NCBI RefSeq assembly: GCF_964275005.1
Contig: NC_092705.1
Span: 10,305,912-10,369,911 of the forward strand
Direction of reading: 5' to 3'
Length of the DNA: 64,000 nt
DNA from: Diadema setosum
Lineage: Eukaryota > Echinodermata > Echinoidea > Diadematoida > Diadematidae
Part shown: piece by piece, positions 20,860 to 34,440 of the stretch
How positions within the stretch are numbered: the first letter of the stretch is position 1
Layout of the letters: every line of letters starts with the position of its first letter
Made by a program: the position numbers and the translations under genes
The notes under the pieces: generated by a model
Told to the model about the DNA's origin: nothing
Seen by the model: only the letters and a program-made list of their open reading frames with translations
The model's database searches: none

Positions 20860-21279
20860 GCGTCAGGGAAGTGCTCAGATTAAATGCTTTAACTTTGAAT
20901 TTCTGACTTGGTCAGAGTGGTATCTATGGGCATGGCCGGTGAAACCGCTTGTCAGGCGTTGTCACTCAAGTAGTGGAACCTGAAATGTTACTTTTCTTTT
21001 TTTGTTAGCAGATGAATCCCAGAAGTGCCATCAGAAAATGTAGTAGCAAAGTGCCCCCCTGCCATCCCAAATCATCAAAAGCGAATCAAAGATCCTGCTC
21101 CCATGAAATCAGAATTTCAATTTACATTTTATTGATTTCATGGTGCATGTGAATTTCACTTACTTGAAATCACTAGAGCACACAAGCTGGACATTGATGC
21201 TATGCTGCTTCTTTCTGTTCACATAGTGATGCTCTGCTTCCAAGAGATGGCATCCCCTCAGTGGAACATGTGTGCTGTC

Positions 21280-21661
<382 letters not shown>

Positions 21662-21719
21662 GACATATTTACTGCTCTTCATACATTTCTAAGCGCCTTA
21701 CATGATACCTGTAAATGAA

Positions 21720-23580
21720 AAGTTCAAATTAATACAGCTAATTTTGCAGATTTTAACAATTGTGTGTGTATGTGTCTGGTAACTTTTAAAAGATCATTAA
21801 GTTCGGATTTTTGCAATGCGTAGTTGCATAAGCACAGGAAAGTCTTAACTCCCTGTAAGAAAGTACTTATTATGAATTTAAATAATTATGACTGCAGTTC
21901 TGAAATACTTATAGAGGTATATCTGATTATAATGCAACATCAACCTCCCCCTTATGAAAATGTCCATGATTTATCTTCATAGAGTATATATATTGTAACG
22001 GCCGCCTTCTTCGTCGCTCTCTGCCGCCTTCATGCTCGCCTCATTATCTGTACCTTCCCCACCCCCATCTCCCTGGTACCAGCTCGCCTTTACTCTTTCT
22101 GCCAGGATCCGTGCGGCGGCAGGAGACGATACCGCGGCGTCACTTAGGTGTTCATCTATCTATCTAGGTGTTCATCTATCTATCTATCTATAGAGGGCGC
22201 TCCTTGTCTTGTAAATTACTATTCTTTCTGGATCATAAAGTATTTGTCAGGTTTGTCAGGTCCGAGTGGTTTCTTATAGATCCTCAAAATATTTGTAAAT
22301 TTAATGTACAGGACGAGATTCTAAAATGACTCAGTTCATAGTCTCCTTCTGACATGTATGACATGGATTTGTTTTCATCAAAGTATATGATTATGAAGTA
22401 AAAGGGAAGTCAAGATTTTCTATCTAAATGTGTAGATGTTTTGGAGGTTGTAATACTGGAGTATTCGTAACTTAAGTTTCTCACACGAATAAGAAATCAG
22501 AAGAGATTTGCCTTTGAATTTCAAGTGAAATAAACGCTGAACAACAATTCATTAACTCTTTACAAAGCCATCTTGTCGCCACTGTGGCATTGTGTTTCAG
22601 AATTCTAACTACCAGTAAGAAGTATTCATCATACTGTAAGACCCTATCTTTCTGTATCTTAAATTTGGGAATTGAATTATACTTGGGACTATAATTATAA
22701 GACCGCTGTAATCATAAGAAAACCGCTCTCGGCGGTGAACTTTGATCCATACGTTTTGCTATCTATCTGTCAGCTTTCCTATTGCAGACAGCTCACAGCG
22801 GTATCCCAGTCTGTGATATGTGCTTGTTTTCTACTTGACCGCTCATGGCGGTATCCCCATCCCCATCTGCCTTTTTACACTAGAGTTCTCTCTTTATATA
22901 CACTTATTGCGGATGTGGAAGAAAACACCCTACTACGCGGATCACGATCCGCTGAGAATGCGTGCACTCAACGAAAATGACAATCTGCGTCCATTGCGTA
23001 CTTAATTTGATGACATAAAATTCTCTTTATCTTAGGATATTACATTAGACTTCATGTTGTATGGTGTGCCTCATTGGAAAGAGAATAAAATGTTCAATGA
23101 TATTATGTAAATTATCCGTTTTCTCATTGTCCATGCAATTGATTATAAGCCAAAATGTTGAAAAGCTCAGAGAAACACAACGTATTGTAGGACGCTTTAA
23201 AGGGGATAGCTAGTAACTGATCAGTGGGAATCAGTGAGAATGCTGGGGAATGATTGTTCCAATCCTTGTGGCCCGTTAACAATCGCCCCGACACTGTACA
23301 GGCATGCAAACCTGGAAATAGTGAACTGCACATTACTTGAATATGAGACCATTCTGAAGCAAATAATTTTCACACAACAATAGATATATAATGTACTCTT
23401 AAATGAATCCCACAAGGATTGGAACAATCAATTGATCAGTGATAAGACACAGGTAGATGCCTTGCATGACGCAAATCTCTCGTTTGAAGAGGCTACACCC
23501 CAGTAAATAATGCCAGTGCATATCTTGGCAATCAATGACTTAAAGTCAAAGATATAAAACACCTGTTTCTTGACCCTGGC
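21720..23580. other. No gene seen; minor repeats
   Basis: A short (CTAT)n run is at 22155-22195. Between 22720 and 22860 the words CCGCTCNNGGCGG/GCGGTATCCC recur three times, cause unknown. CpG-bearing sequence at 22000-22140 has no open frame of note. Confidence 0.4.
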
Positions 23581-23685
23581 CTAATCTAAGCATCAGTCAT
23601 CGCCACAGCGCCACAGGAGGGGGGGGGGGGGCACCGCGAGAGGAGGAGATTGTTTTGGTTTTGGCATGGGCCATGTAGCTCCATG

Positions 23686-23895
23686 GTGCGTGTGTGTGTG
23701 TGTGCGTGTGTGTGTGTGTGAGTGTAGACATTCAGCGTATGCAGACAGAGCATGCCTGTACTGTAGTGACCGGAACTATTGTCATTCCATTTTGCTCTCA
23801 CCTTCTCCCTCCCCCATCTCTCCCCCCTCTCCCTCCCTCTCTCCCCTCGCTCTCCCCCCCCCCCCCCTCTCTCTCTCTCCCTCTCTCTCTCTCTT
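23686..23895 (+). repeat. (TG)n and (CT)n simple repeats
   Basis: GT-rich run at about 23688-23722 and C/T-rich run at about 23800-23895, directly before the 307-bp tandem duplication. Confidence 0.85.
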
Positions 23896-24506
23896 TCTCA
23901 ATGATCCAGTCAGCAGGCTGATTGTAACCAGAGAGGTAGTCTCACCTCCCCGTTGTAACTCACTGCCAAATAGCACATTGTCAGCACCGGCAAACTGGCA
24001 ATGCTCTCCTTCTTATTCCTGTATTTTCGTTATTTACGGGTCGATTTTTTTCGTTCGAAATGTAAAATGGATGACCATAGAATTTCTCAATAGAATATAA
24101 AATTGAAAACTTTAGAAAGGATAGAGAAAATTGAGTTCACTTTGAATGGTCTGCCACAGGCAGATATCCTTATCATGCTCTTACGTAATACGACAGCTGC
24201 TTTCTCAATGATCCAGTCAGCAGGCTGATTGTAACCAGGGAGGTAGTCTCACCTCCCCGTTGTAACTCACTGCCAAATAGCACATTGTCAGCACCGGCAA
24301 ACTGGCAATGCTCTCCTTCTTATTCCTGTATTTTCGTTATTTACGGGTCAATTTTTTTCGTTCGAAATGTAAAATGGATGACCATAGAATTTCTCAATAG
24401 AATATAAAATTGAAAACTTTAGAAAGGATAGAGAAAATTGAGTTCACTTTGAATGGTCTGCCACAGGCAGATATCCTTATCATGCTCTTACGTAATACGA
24501 CAGCTG
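23893..24506. repeat. Perfectly adjacent 307-bp tandem duplication
   Basis: Copies are 23893-24199 and 24200-24506. Only two differences were noticed (AGAGAGG/AGGGAGG and GGTCGAT/GGTCAAT). There is no gene inside. The start of the copy coincides with the end of a CT microsatellite (CTTTCTC), suggesting slippage or unequal exchange. Confidence 0.9.
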
Positions 24507-25639
24507 CAGGAGTCATCAAACCCTGGCTTGGCCTCCAGGTTTGTCACGCCTGAGCAGAAAGTTTATTTGCAATGGACAAGTACTTCGACTCCCAACTCCC
24601 AAACGACAAATATACGCACCCCACTTTGGGTAACTGGGGTTGGGGACTCGCCTCAAACGAGGGATTGACGGCATGGATGATATCTTTATAATTGGGCCTA
24701 TGTCAGTACAATTTAAAAATACAAAAGAGAGCTCTTCAAACTGTTTTTAATGAGAAATCCTGTTCACACCCTCCAAACATTTCTTCTTAAACAAATAACC
24801 AAAAATATATGAATTTCATTTTTTTGTCTTGTGTTTTCAAACCTTCGTGAGCAGGGAGGAGGACGTAGCTGTAACATGCTACTGCTTTAATTGTGTGAGG
24901 GCGTTAAAATTTAGGGAAGTCACTTCGAGCAGATGGTCTGGAAACCAGAATAGTTTTAGGTATGTAGTTTTTGTACATCTACATCTGCATCTGCGTCCGC
25001 AATCATATCATGACTATGAGTCTGAGAATCATGCTGTTTGTCAAACCTATGATCTAGGCCTACGGCTGGGTCTAGCATTGTATTATCACCTTGTCGTGAT
25101 TCATCTTCTGGACTTCCAAGTCTGTAAGAAGCAGTATCATCTGATGCCATGCATACTGCGGAGTTGAGACAAACCTTAACTCCTTCTCCCTATCATATAG
25201 TGGCGCAAAATGAGCCCTCTCTTCTTAAAGCACGTCATGAAATGAGGAATATGTAGCATCTACTAGGTAGGCCTACTGCCCTAGGTGTAGGGGGTTTAGC
25301 ACCGACAGCCGCTGTAGTATGTGACCTACCCCGGGCAGACCCAGACAAATCCTGCCCTATCGGATAGCAATTCGCTCTTGGCATAGTAGCCAATGACGCA
25401 TAGCACTTGGATGCTTGGGTCCACTGTGTGCGATCATTGGGTTGGCTTCCTTAAGTTGTCTTGGACAGTTTCAGTGATTCAAAATACCCCTTGTCTACTG
25501 AACCTGTAGTTTTTTATCATTTCATCGTCATTGTAAGAATTGAGCGGATTTGTTTTATCTCGAAACACCCGCTGCCTTCTAGATTTCTCCTCGCAGCCGC
25601 TTGATCTTGTAACAGTAAAAAGGCAGCCATCTTTGTTCG

Positions 25640-25935
25640 TTTTACTGTTGCCCTAGCAATGGCAAGTCTCTCACAAAGCTATCACGTACACTTTTGTAGA
25701 AGTGCTCCTGACCACTCCTAGGTTTATGTGATAGCATTGCGAGTTAGGAGAGACTCTACGTGATAGCTTTGTTCGTGAAATGGTTTCTAGAAAAAGTCTC
25801 TCCTAAGTCTAATTTTATGTGATAGCTTTATGGAATGGCTATTTCATGAAATGGTTTTTAGCAAAGTCTCTTGCAAGTGTGTCTTAGGAGAGAGAAAGTC
25901 TCTCTTAAGACTTTCATGAAACGGTCCCCGGGTAT
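25640..25935. repeat. Short-word repeat region ('CTATCACRT', 'GTCTCTCCTAAG')
   Basis: The phrases 'gtgatagc' with 'gtctctcctaag/gtctctcttaag' and 'catgaaatgg/catgaaacgg' recur about every 55-60 bases. This looks like a diverged minisatellite or repeat end. Plus-strand ORF 25996-26193 next to it is unrecognised. Confidence 0.4.
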
Positions 25936-27206
25936 TTTGATAGCATGTAGGGTCATGGGTCGGGGAGATGTATGAAGATGTAATGCCCTCTGCAGATGGC
26001 TGGGAAACTTGAAAACAGATGGAACTGCATCTTCTTTCAAGCGAGTTATAGGCCAGAGCGGTCAAAGCATTCTTCTTCAAAGTGGTCTGAGCACAGGACT
26101 GACGTGCGACCTGGCGCCAACTTGTCCCGTCTCATGTCAACCAACCGTACTGCAAGCACTTGTGGATGGCTGAAGGGAAATCTGTACAAGTGAAAAATAA
26201 TGTAAAAATTTAATTTTAAAATGTTTGGTTTAAGATTAGGCTAAGCCTCTCCCCCCCCCCCAAAAAAAAAAAAAAAAAAAATGTATGTCCCTATTAGGCT
26301 GTGCTTGCTTACATCCCTGCTACCCTTCCATCCACCCCTACCCAACCCACATACACACACACATGTACTTATGTCGTCCATCGGGGAGTTATTACTTTTA
26401 ACAAGGTAAATTAGGGAGATTCATACATTCATTTTCTGAATCTCTGTTTTTTAGTGATTTCCTAGTAGATGGTGCCAGACAGTTTAACCCGAGGAGATCC
26501 GCCAGTCGGTGTGAACTCTCATACACTTGTTTTTGTACGCATAAGCGATATGCGGTTCAACGCGTAGGTAAGTTTGACGTGATCAGCACTGTAGGTGTCC
26601 AAGGTCTAACCTTCATTCTGTTGTCGATGTTCTATGTTCAAGACTGTACAGTAATATATGCTAGCTCCTATCTCAGCGGAATATCTTACCAATGAACTTA
26701 TATGTTAAAATCAGGATCACATCATGCAGGGTTTAGTTATGTTATGGATTTCATATTCTGCCAATTTATCATTCTGTACAGTACATAATTAATGCCATGA
26801 ACTATACATTCTGCCAAAGTAACTATTTTAGAATGTTATTATGCAGTTTCTTTTTTTGTGTGTGCGTGTGCTGCTTTTCATATTCTGTCCCAAGATTTGT
26901 GCAGGACATATGTGATGTTATTACTAGTTTGTTCATCTGTAGGGTACCAGTGTGGTCACCCTTAGACTGGTGGCTGCAACCAAACGTTTATCTCTCCCTG
27001 ATACATTAGTAGACTTTCCGAAAATTTCAAATATTTGGCCACTCTTTTCAAATAGGCAGAAATCATAACACACACAAACAGTGCCTATTGCTCATATGAC
27101 ACAAACTTTTGTTCCTGCCTCCCAATATTAAGTATTGCCAATTTTGTGTTCATATTTTGATGTTTCATACTAATATCAGTGACCCATCAGCACGGTCAGT
27201 CTCGTA

Positions 27207-27287
27207 AGTAATGGTAGAGGTAGTAGTAGCAGTAGCAGCAGCAGCAGTAATAGTAGTAGTACTACTACTACTAGTAGTAGTAGTAGT

Positions 27288-27357
<70 letters not shown>

Positions 27358-27390
27358 TGTTGTTGTAATAGTAGTAGTAGTAGTACAGTG
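27207..27390 (+). repeat. (AGT)n/(GTA)n microsatellite
   Basis: Over 150 bp of AGT triplets with an inverted ACTACTACTA patch at about 27260. Serine/tyrosine-rich frames are artefacts. Confidence 0.95.
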
Positions 27391-27833
27391 ACATTGTTGC
27401 CAGTGTAGAAATGCTGTTTTGCATTAGATTAATAATTTCATTCAAGAAGGCATGACTAATATGGCATGAATTCTTGGACACAAGTGCCTCCATCTGCAAA
27501 AGATAGACCTCTGTCATATTGTTGCAATGCATATGCATTCTTCTTGTATAGAGTTTATTCTAGACAGCTCCAGAATTTTGTACAAGGCTTGCCTTACCTA
27601 CTTGTAGCAACAGCTTGTGTAATCTGTGTGACACAACAATTCTACATACAAGTCGATATCAGACCAGTTGGTTATGGTGTCCAACATGCTTGTGAAATGT
27701 GAATACTATTAGTATGAAGATTCATCTTAAAACTTCAAGTGGATTCAGACAAGTTGCGCATACAGCACACACTGTGTACTATGGTGTGCATATTGATACG
27801 CACATTGTATAGTGCACTCAGATATCTATATAT

Positions 27834-28147
27834 GGGCCGTGACGCGAGAAAAGGGCCCTTAGGGCATTAAATACCGAAAATGAGTTTTCACCTCCACGTT
27901 GTAGAGGAACTCTGACGTGCTTAGATATGCAAACCTTTTTCTGAAATTCCAATCCTAAATGACTCCATTACGATATTCAAATCAGCATGTTTTGTCCAAA
28001 TCTTTTCACTTTTTGATGCGTCTATGCATGTGCGCGCAGTTAGCTAGTTGATCTTTTTTTTGCGCGTATTGCTTTGTCAAACTTCTGCGCCGTTTTCTGG
28101 CGTTTGCGCGCAGCGGCGCTAAGGGCCCTTTTCTCGCGTCACGGCCC
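27834..28147. mobile_element. TA-flanked MITE with ~28-bp perfect TIRs, copy 1
   Basis: Starts GGGCCGTGACGCGAGAAAAG and ends with its exact reverse complement, then continues pairing through GGCCCTTA. It is flanked on both sides by TATATA, consistent with a TA target duplication (Tc1/mariner style). The 314-bp interior has no coding sequence. Confidence 0.9.
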
Positions 28148-28181
28148 ATATATATTTACATATTATAATTATATATGATAT

Positions 28182-28470
28182 GGGCCGTGACACAAGAAAA
28201 GGGCCCTTAGGGCATAAAATACTGAAAATGAGTTTTCACTGCTGCAGTGTAGAATGAAGTCTGACATATTTAGATATGTGTAAACCCTTTTCTGAAATTC
28301 CACTCCTAACTGCCGCAATTATGACATTTGAAAAAGCATGTTTTGTCCAAATCCTGCTACTTTTTGATGTGTCTATGCTTGTGCGAGCAGCTAGCAAGCT
28401 GATCTTTTTGTGCGTATTGATTTGTCAAACTAAGGCAAAAGCTAAGGGCCTTTTTCTTGCGTCATGACCC
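28182..28470. mobile_element. TA-flanked MITE, copy 2 (adjacent, diverged)
   Basis: The same family as 27834-28147, starting only 35 bp after it and in the same orientation (GGGCCGTGACACAAGAAAAG). The right end is diverged (TGCGTCATGACCC). It shares ATACTGAAAATGAGTTTTCA and 'tttttgatg' words with copy 1. Confidence 0.85.
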
Positions 28471-28599
28471 AGTATATGCTTGGTGTAGTGTACAAACATG
28501 CTCACATTATAAAGGTATAGGCCTACACTGCAATGTACATACTGTACTGGTACACACTGTGGTGCACATACATTGGTGCACTGTGTAGTGCACACGGAT

Positions 28600-30300
28600 A
28601 TTAGAAAGTGGAACATCAGTTGGTAGCCTACATACAGTATATATAATTTATTGAAAGGCAATTTGGTGTTTTGTGCTTCTTCATTTCATCTTATTATGCA
28701 CTGATACTATTTGCTGAATATCAACTAATGTGATCTTCCTTGGATTCAGAGGCTTCACATCTTGAATATTTCTTTCAGGGTTTCATCGACAGTTTATCAT
28801 AATGTTCTGTGTAAATCTGGTTCACTGTTCTTGTAGTGACTACTTTGTATAAATATGCTATGCACATTTCCAAGATTCACAGATGCTGCGTATGGTTCAG
28901 AAATACTGTAAACGTTGATATTTTCGTGCAATTAATTTTTCATGCTGAGCAGCTCAAAAACACATTTGAAGCTACTTTTATTTTAGCTGCGCAATTACTT
29001 GCTTGTATGTTTTCACACACAAAATGGAAAGATGCATGAAACCTGATTTGCTGCCCAATCCATTTGAATGTACATGTATGGCCTAGCTCCACAGGCACTA
29101 CGAGCCCACACACATGACACTCAAATGAATACTACTACAGTGTATTAGTAGTAGTAGGGCACATATGCATGCACACACACTCAAGTACCAGGAAGGCATT
29201 ACTGACGAAGTGGACAATCCAACCCATTCAAAATGAGCAGAGAAAGTTGTCAAGATACTTTTGCAAGTTGTAGAATTCCAGCTAGCCAAAAAAACAAACA
29301 AACGAATGAACAAATGAAATAAAAAATGGAAAAAGAAATGAAAAAAAAATTATTGTAGTGCAACATATTTCCATGTTTGTAGTAGTTCATTTGCTTTCCT
29401 CTCATGAATGCAGTTTTCTTTGGGTTGTCAGAAAGAAGTGGTCCAACATTTTTGCACAAAGTTTTCAGAATCAGAAAAGCAGTAATGTATTAATTGGGCA
29501 TTTCTAGGACTTGTAAAACTGAGAGAACAAATTTGTCAGGTATGAGTGATTGATTTATGTGAAATATTCTTCATTTTAGAATGTACATTTCGTCATTCAT
29601 GCTTCTTCTCTCACTTTGATGAATCTGATATATTCACATATTCTAGAATTTACAGAATGACTAAATAAAGTTTTTATAAATAGTTACTTGTGTACATAGC
29701 ATAAGCAGCTGTAGCAAGTACATAATTATTACTGTTTATAATTTCATGATTTTTATAGTGTCCAATAGCATCATATAATTAAGTAGTAAAATGTTTTCAC
29801 ATTTAGCATTGAAATATTTTTATGACTGAACAGAAGAATGTAGTTATTTTTGCAATGAATATGAAAAGCTCTCGAAATAGATGATTTTGATTGTATAGAG
29901 ATTGATTTGTGTTTACAGCAAGTTTGCATGTTGAAATGTACATTGATTTCTATTACTTGCCAGAATTTTAGTTAAGCGTACTAATTGAAGAAGATAGGTA
30001 GATGTACAATTTAGAGATGTCAGACTGTCAAATACTCTGTTAATGATACATGTATTCCTGTGTTCATTATTTGCCCAAATTATCTATGCAGATGATGACA
30101 TTTTATTTTGCTGTGAATGTTATGATAATCATTATTCATAGAGATGACTATTCAGTATATATCCATTTGAATATATGTCACTGTATATTCGACATCTTCT
30201 AGTGTATGTAGCATATTGTCAGACTTGCAATACATTCTTTATTTATGCGTCAAGCTCTTTCTCACCTCAAAGATGTGGCTCCTTGTGGTTCCTCATGGTT
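28600..30300. other. No gene seen
   Basis: AT-rich intergenic sequence. A weak MITE-like stretch at about 28905-29020 begins TACTGTAAACGTTGATATTTTC, resembling the ends of the family at 48482, but no matching right end could be set. A (TTTG)n run is at 30301-30327. Confidence 0.4.
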
Positions 30301-30563
30301 CCTTGTTTGTTTGTTTGTTTGTTTGTTTTGGGGATATAATGATGATGATTCCATGAATGGTGGTAGAATTTTTAATGCTGGTTAAACTTCTGATTAATAA
30401 TAATGCTGGTTAGAGATTTTATCATCATGATAAAATCAAGATAGAGATGGCATTGATGAGAATTAAGCTGATGATCATGTGAGTAGTGATGATGACACTA
30501 ATGATGATGGTGGTGTTTGGAACAGTAATGGTGGTCTGATACCTTGTTGCATCTTGCCTGATG

Positions 30564-30623
<60 letters not shown>

Positions 30624-30760
30624 TCATCTTGGAATTTTCCATGTGTTGGACTTCGAATGTTGTAATTATTAGAAGAAAGAGTCTCAAGTACGCCATGGAT
30701 CCAACGATTACAAATTTTTTTTTGTAATCGTTGGACCCTTGGCGTACTTGAGACTCTTTC

Positions 30761-30812
<52 letters not shown>
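30564..30812. repeat. (TA)n tracts flanking a 100-bp near-perfect hairpin
   Basis: (TA)n at about 30564-30620 and 30764-30812. Between them, 30668-30767 is an inverted repeat with 47-base arms (ATTAGAAGAAAGAGTCTCAA at the tip; two mismatches) and a loop of about six T's. A diverged single arm lies at 14051-14098. Confidence 0.85.
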
Positions 30813-30820
<8 letters not shown>

Positions 30821-31707
30821 CACACACACACAGAATAACAAAAAAGAAGAAGAAAGTCAACACTTTTTTCGAGTTCATAATTTTAATAGAAGACTGATGA
30901 AAATCATTGTATTATATACTATGATAAAGGTAATCTAATTGGCTGTCAGCCTAGTAGGTCAATATAAAGCAAAACTTCACACATGAGTGAACACATTTGT
31001 TTTTGTCCTCCAAGGCACAAAAGCAAAAATGGACATGTGGTCTTTCATTTGCAAATGCCCTTTAAGATAACAATGATAACAAAAGACCAGTTTAACACAA
31101 TGAGAGACATGAATGAAATAGCAAAAATAAGTTTTTGTTCTATTTATCGCTTTACAACCTCAAACAAAATCAAAGTGGAAAAATAATTTTCTGTCAACTC
31201 AAACTTCAAATGACATAGAGAGTAAGGGCACACAGATGATTTGATGAACAGATGATTTTTATTTCATTCAGTCAATTTAGTAATATAACAATTTATGAGA
31301 CAAATTCAAGAACCAAATAAAATTCACAATTTTTTTTTCAAGTTTTTCATGTTTACATTTCTTATAAAATTTTTGGCTCAATGTAAATGAATAATATACC
31401 ATATGAAACTGAACTTGGAACTGAATTCATGATTTTTATTGTGTTGAATTTGTCTTTTCTTCTTATTGTTACATGGAAGCGCATTTACGCTTGAATGATA
31501 ACTTGTTGGAAGAAAAAAAACAAAGGTATTCGCTCATGCGTAAAGTTTCCCTCTTTATTGTCTTACCAAGTTGATAGCCAATTAAATTACCTTTCATATG
31601 GTATATTATACATTAACATTTAGTCAAAAATTCTATAAGAAATGTAAACTTGAAAAAGTGTTTACTTTCTTTTTCTTTGCCGAGGATGTATATATATATA
31701 TATATAT

Positions 31708-31958
31708 ATGAAGTGTTTGTTCGCAAAAACCGATAAGTCCATATTTGCCAAATGGAGACATTTGCGATTAAAGGTCAAGAAAAATAAAGAAAATAATAAG
31801 AAATTTTTTGCTTCTTTTGACCATAACTCCAAAAATGTACCTTTATATGTAGTGACCAATATATCATTTAAAAGGTATTATTTTGTACTTTATGACAGAG
31901 ACCGTACTTCAAAATCTTCAAAAATGGACATATCGGTTTTTGCGAACAAACTCTTCAT
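31708..31958. mobile_element. 251-bp MITE in a TA tract, ~35-bp TIRs
   Basis: Left end ATGAAGTGTTTGTTCGCAAA, continuing AACCGATAAGTCCAT. The right end is the reverse complement with few changes. Flanked by (TA)n on both sides. The 110-residue frame crossing it is not a gene. Confidence 0.85.
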
Positions 31959-32459
31959 ATACATATATATTATATGCCATAGCAAATGTGATATTATAAT
32001 ATACAACACCATACCACTTCACCCCAAAACAAAAGGTTGATCATTAGTGATTAGATTTTTCCTGTTCTGAAGAAACATCTCCAATGATTGAATTCAATTC
32101 AAATCAAATTGAATTAAATCACATAATATGAACATACATTTGAAAGTAGAAAATATCAAATTATTTGGAAAAAAAAAATCATCATGTTATTGGCCAATGT
32201 AAAAGACAAGATTTTGCTGAGACTTGGGTTACAGATAGATTCAGTTTGATTAACGAAGTTAGCATATTCTACTCCCAGTATCACAACAAGCATGAAAAAT
32301 AGGGAGTGTTTGTTTTCGGATTAAAAAAAAAAAAATGATAAATAAACTACGCTTAACTAAAGTAATCCAAACAAAATATAAAAATGGGTTAACTAAAGAC
32401 CATTAGAGAGTTTGCACCGATAATTTAATAACTGCTCTCTTGCTGGACATCTACTCCTA

Positions 32460-32840
32460 TACTGATTGGTTAAAATCACTCTGTCAGCAAAATTTACTAG
32501 TCATCTTTGGTGGCTAGTTTTACCCGACCCATCGATGACGTAATTTACGTAGTGATATGCTACAGACGTCTACACAATTTGCTTTGTTATTGTTTTGTCC
32601 TGCACTTCGGCAGTGGAAGGTCTATTGTTGTTGTATGTAGTCCTGTACCCCAAACCTTCGACCTACCAAGGAAAGGAAATTGCTCATTTTCACCACTGCA
32701 TGCGTGAAAATCATTGAAGCACCTCGGCTTGCATTTACTCGGGAAATTTTGACATCGTTCACTTAGTCTAACGTTGAAATTTCATAGGGCATTGCAGTGT
32801 GCTGGATCGGAAGAGGTCGAAGGTAATTTTGAACGGTCCC
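32460..32840 (+). promoter_or_regulatory. Possible promoter/5' UTR exon of the MOSPD gene
   Basis: This region is richer in CpG than its surroundings, has a CRE-like TGACGTAA at 32535, and contains a donor-like AGGTCGAAG|GTAATT at about 32822. MOSPD coding exon 1 has its own acceptor at 39035, so an upstream non-coding exon must exist. This is the best-looking candidate before it, but the link is inference. Confidence 0.25.
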
Positions 32841-32849
32841 GTGCGTTCT

Positions 32850-34440
32850 TATCCGTGTAAGTTCAAATTATGCCGTAGAAACCTAGGGCTTACTCAAGAT
32901 TGTAATGTAAATTATGTGCGAGCAACAGCACGCTCGACTCCAAGCCAAGGCAAGGGCAAAGTTTAATGCAATGCTGTGCTGTGATCATTGTCGGTCTTAT
33001 CGTTGTCATCGCCTTACCCACCACACCATAAAATCCTAAAGATGACTCGCTCGGGCTTGTTTGAGAACCCCTTCGAAAGGGTGGTCTGCTTCTAAAGTGA
33101 ATAGAATTTACTTGTATTTTGACCGGTATCGTGACAATTTAAATTAAATTTACAGCTTATACAGGCATTTTGATTCAGTCAAGGAAGACTACACCTCCCC
33201 TAAAACTACATTAATTTACAATTGTAAAGAGCCAAAGATTCAAAAGAGTAAATCTTCAGCCTTGGTGGGTGATGGATTTTACTGCAATAAAAGTGTTTTA
33301 AAGGAAATAGGGCCTATATGTTTACAAAGCAGCAGTTGCAAATATTTGCACATGCACATATCTTGCTGAAGGGTAACTGTCAACTCTCTGTAAGATCACA
33401 TTGATTAATCTATTGGCATTGTGTACTAATGTTAGATACTTTACAACTGGTGTACACTGTATCAATCATGACAACTGATCATACCGAATGGAGTTTATCA
33501 TAAACATTGTGGACATATTAAAAGTCACATTAACATGACAGAAATACACTAACTCTCTCATTGTGCCCACCTAATGCCAATGCAATGGGGATACCTTGCA
33601 GATGTTAAATATATCTTAATTTTTCTTTCACATTTGTACAGTCTATTAGTACAGACTTGCTTAGCATTTCAGTCAGGTATTGTTTTCATATACATTCCTG
33701 CATTAAAAGAAAGCTGATTTTCATGCGTTACTGTATTTCAGGAGGTTGCATAGTTTCTTTGACTTTCCTTTCAACACCAACAATGTGCTTGTACAACTTG
33801 TAAAGTGAAAGTGTACAAGTAGAAAACTCAAATTACAGGTGTAAGTGCAGATACTGTTACAAAGTAGTAATAAGGCAAAGTGAAATGGACTTTATAGTAT
33901 AAGAAATTTCCCTATTGCATAATAAAATGTACATGTATGTAATGTTACTTGACAAATAAAAATTGTAAGTGACCTTCCTGGCTCAAAACCCAAACAAAGT
34001 AGGCTGAAAGTAACCCTAGTTTTCACTTTGCCACACAGTTTTAAAGAGTAAGTTCTAAGCTTTAAAATGATGTCAGAACATTTAACTTATTGAAAATTGG
34101 CCCATCCTAACCCATTCAAAAAGTAATTGAAATAAGAGAGAGTTAGCAGATGCAGTTTTATCGATAGAAAAGGGAGGAAAGAGGATTTAAAGATTAGGGT
34201 CACTCAGGCATGCTGTACAGAAGTATCAATGAAAATCACAGTGAAACTAGCACCTGTCCAAGAAATATGGTCCAGAAAAATTGCTGATATCTTGATTTCA
34301 GTTTTCTTTTAAGCCGTCAAATATTGACAGTAGGTAGAGGAGAGAGTACTCTCCCAAGTATTAAAAGACAAACTTTAAAAATTTGAGTAGGTCAACCCAA
34401 ATGAATATTTTGGTCCATTACAGATAATCCTGATCTGGTC
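32850..34440. other. No gene seen
   Basis: AT-rich, presumably the first intron of the MOSPD gene if the upstream exon is correct. No repeats with clear ends. Confidence 0.4.

Noticed and set aside
24956..25150. Acidic 64-residue minus-strand frame (histidine/aspartate rich)
   Set aside because: Partly coded by a GATGCAGATGC-like repeat; no partner exons or family recognised.
30425..30841. 138-residue minus-strand frame with Tyr-Ile runs
   Set aside because: Composed of (TA)n plus both arms of the hairpin at 30668-30767.
31708..32040. 110-residue plus-strand lysine-rich frame
   Set aside because: Begins at the first base of a MITE and runs through its right end into TA-rich flank.
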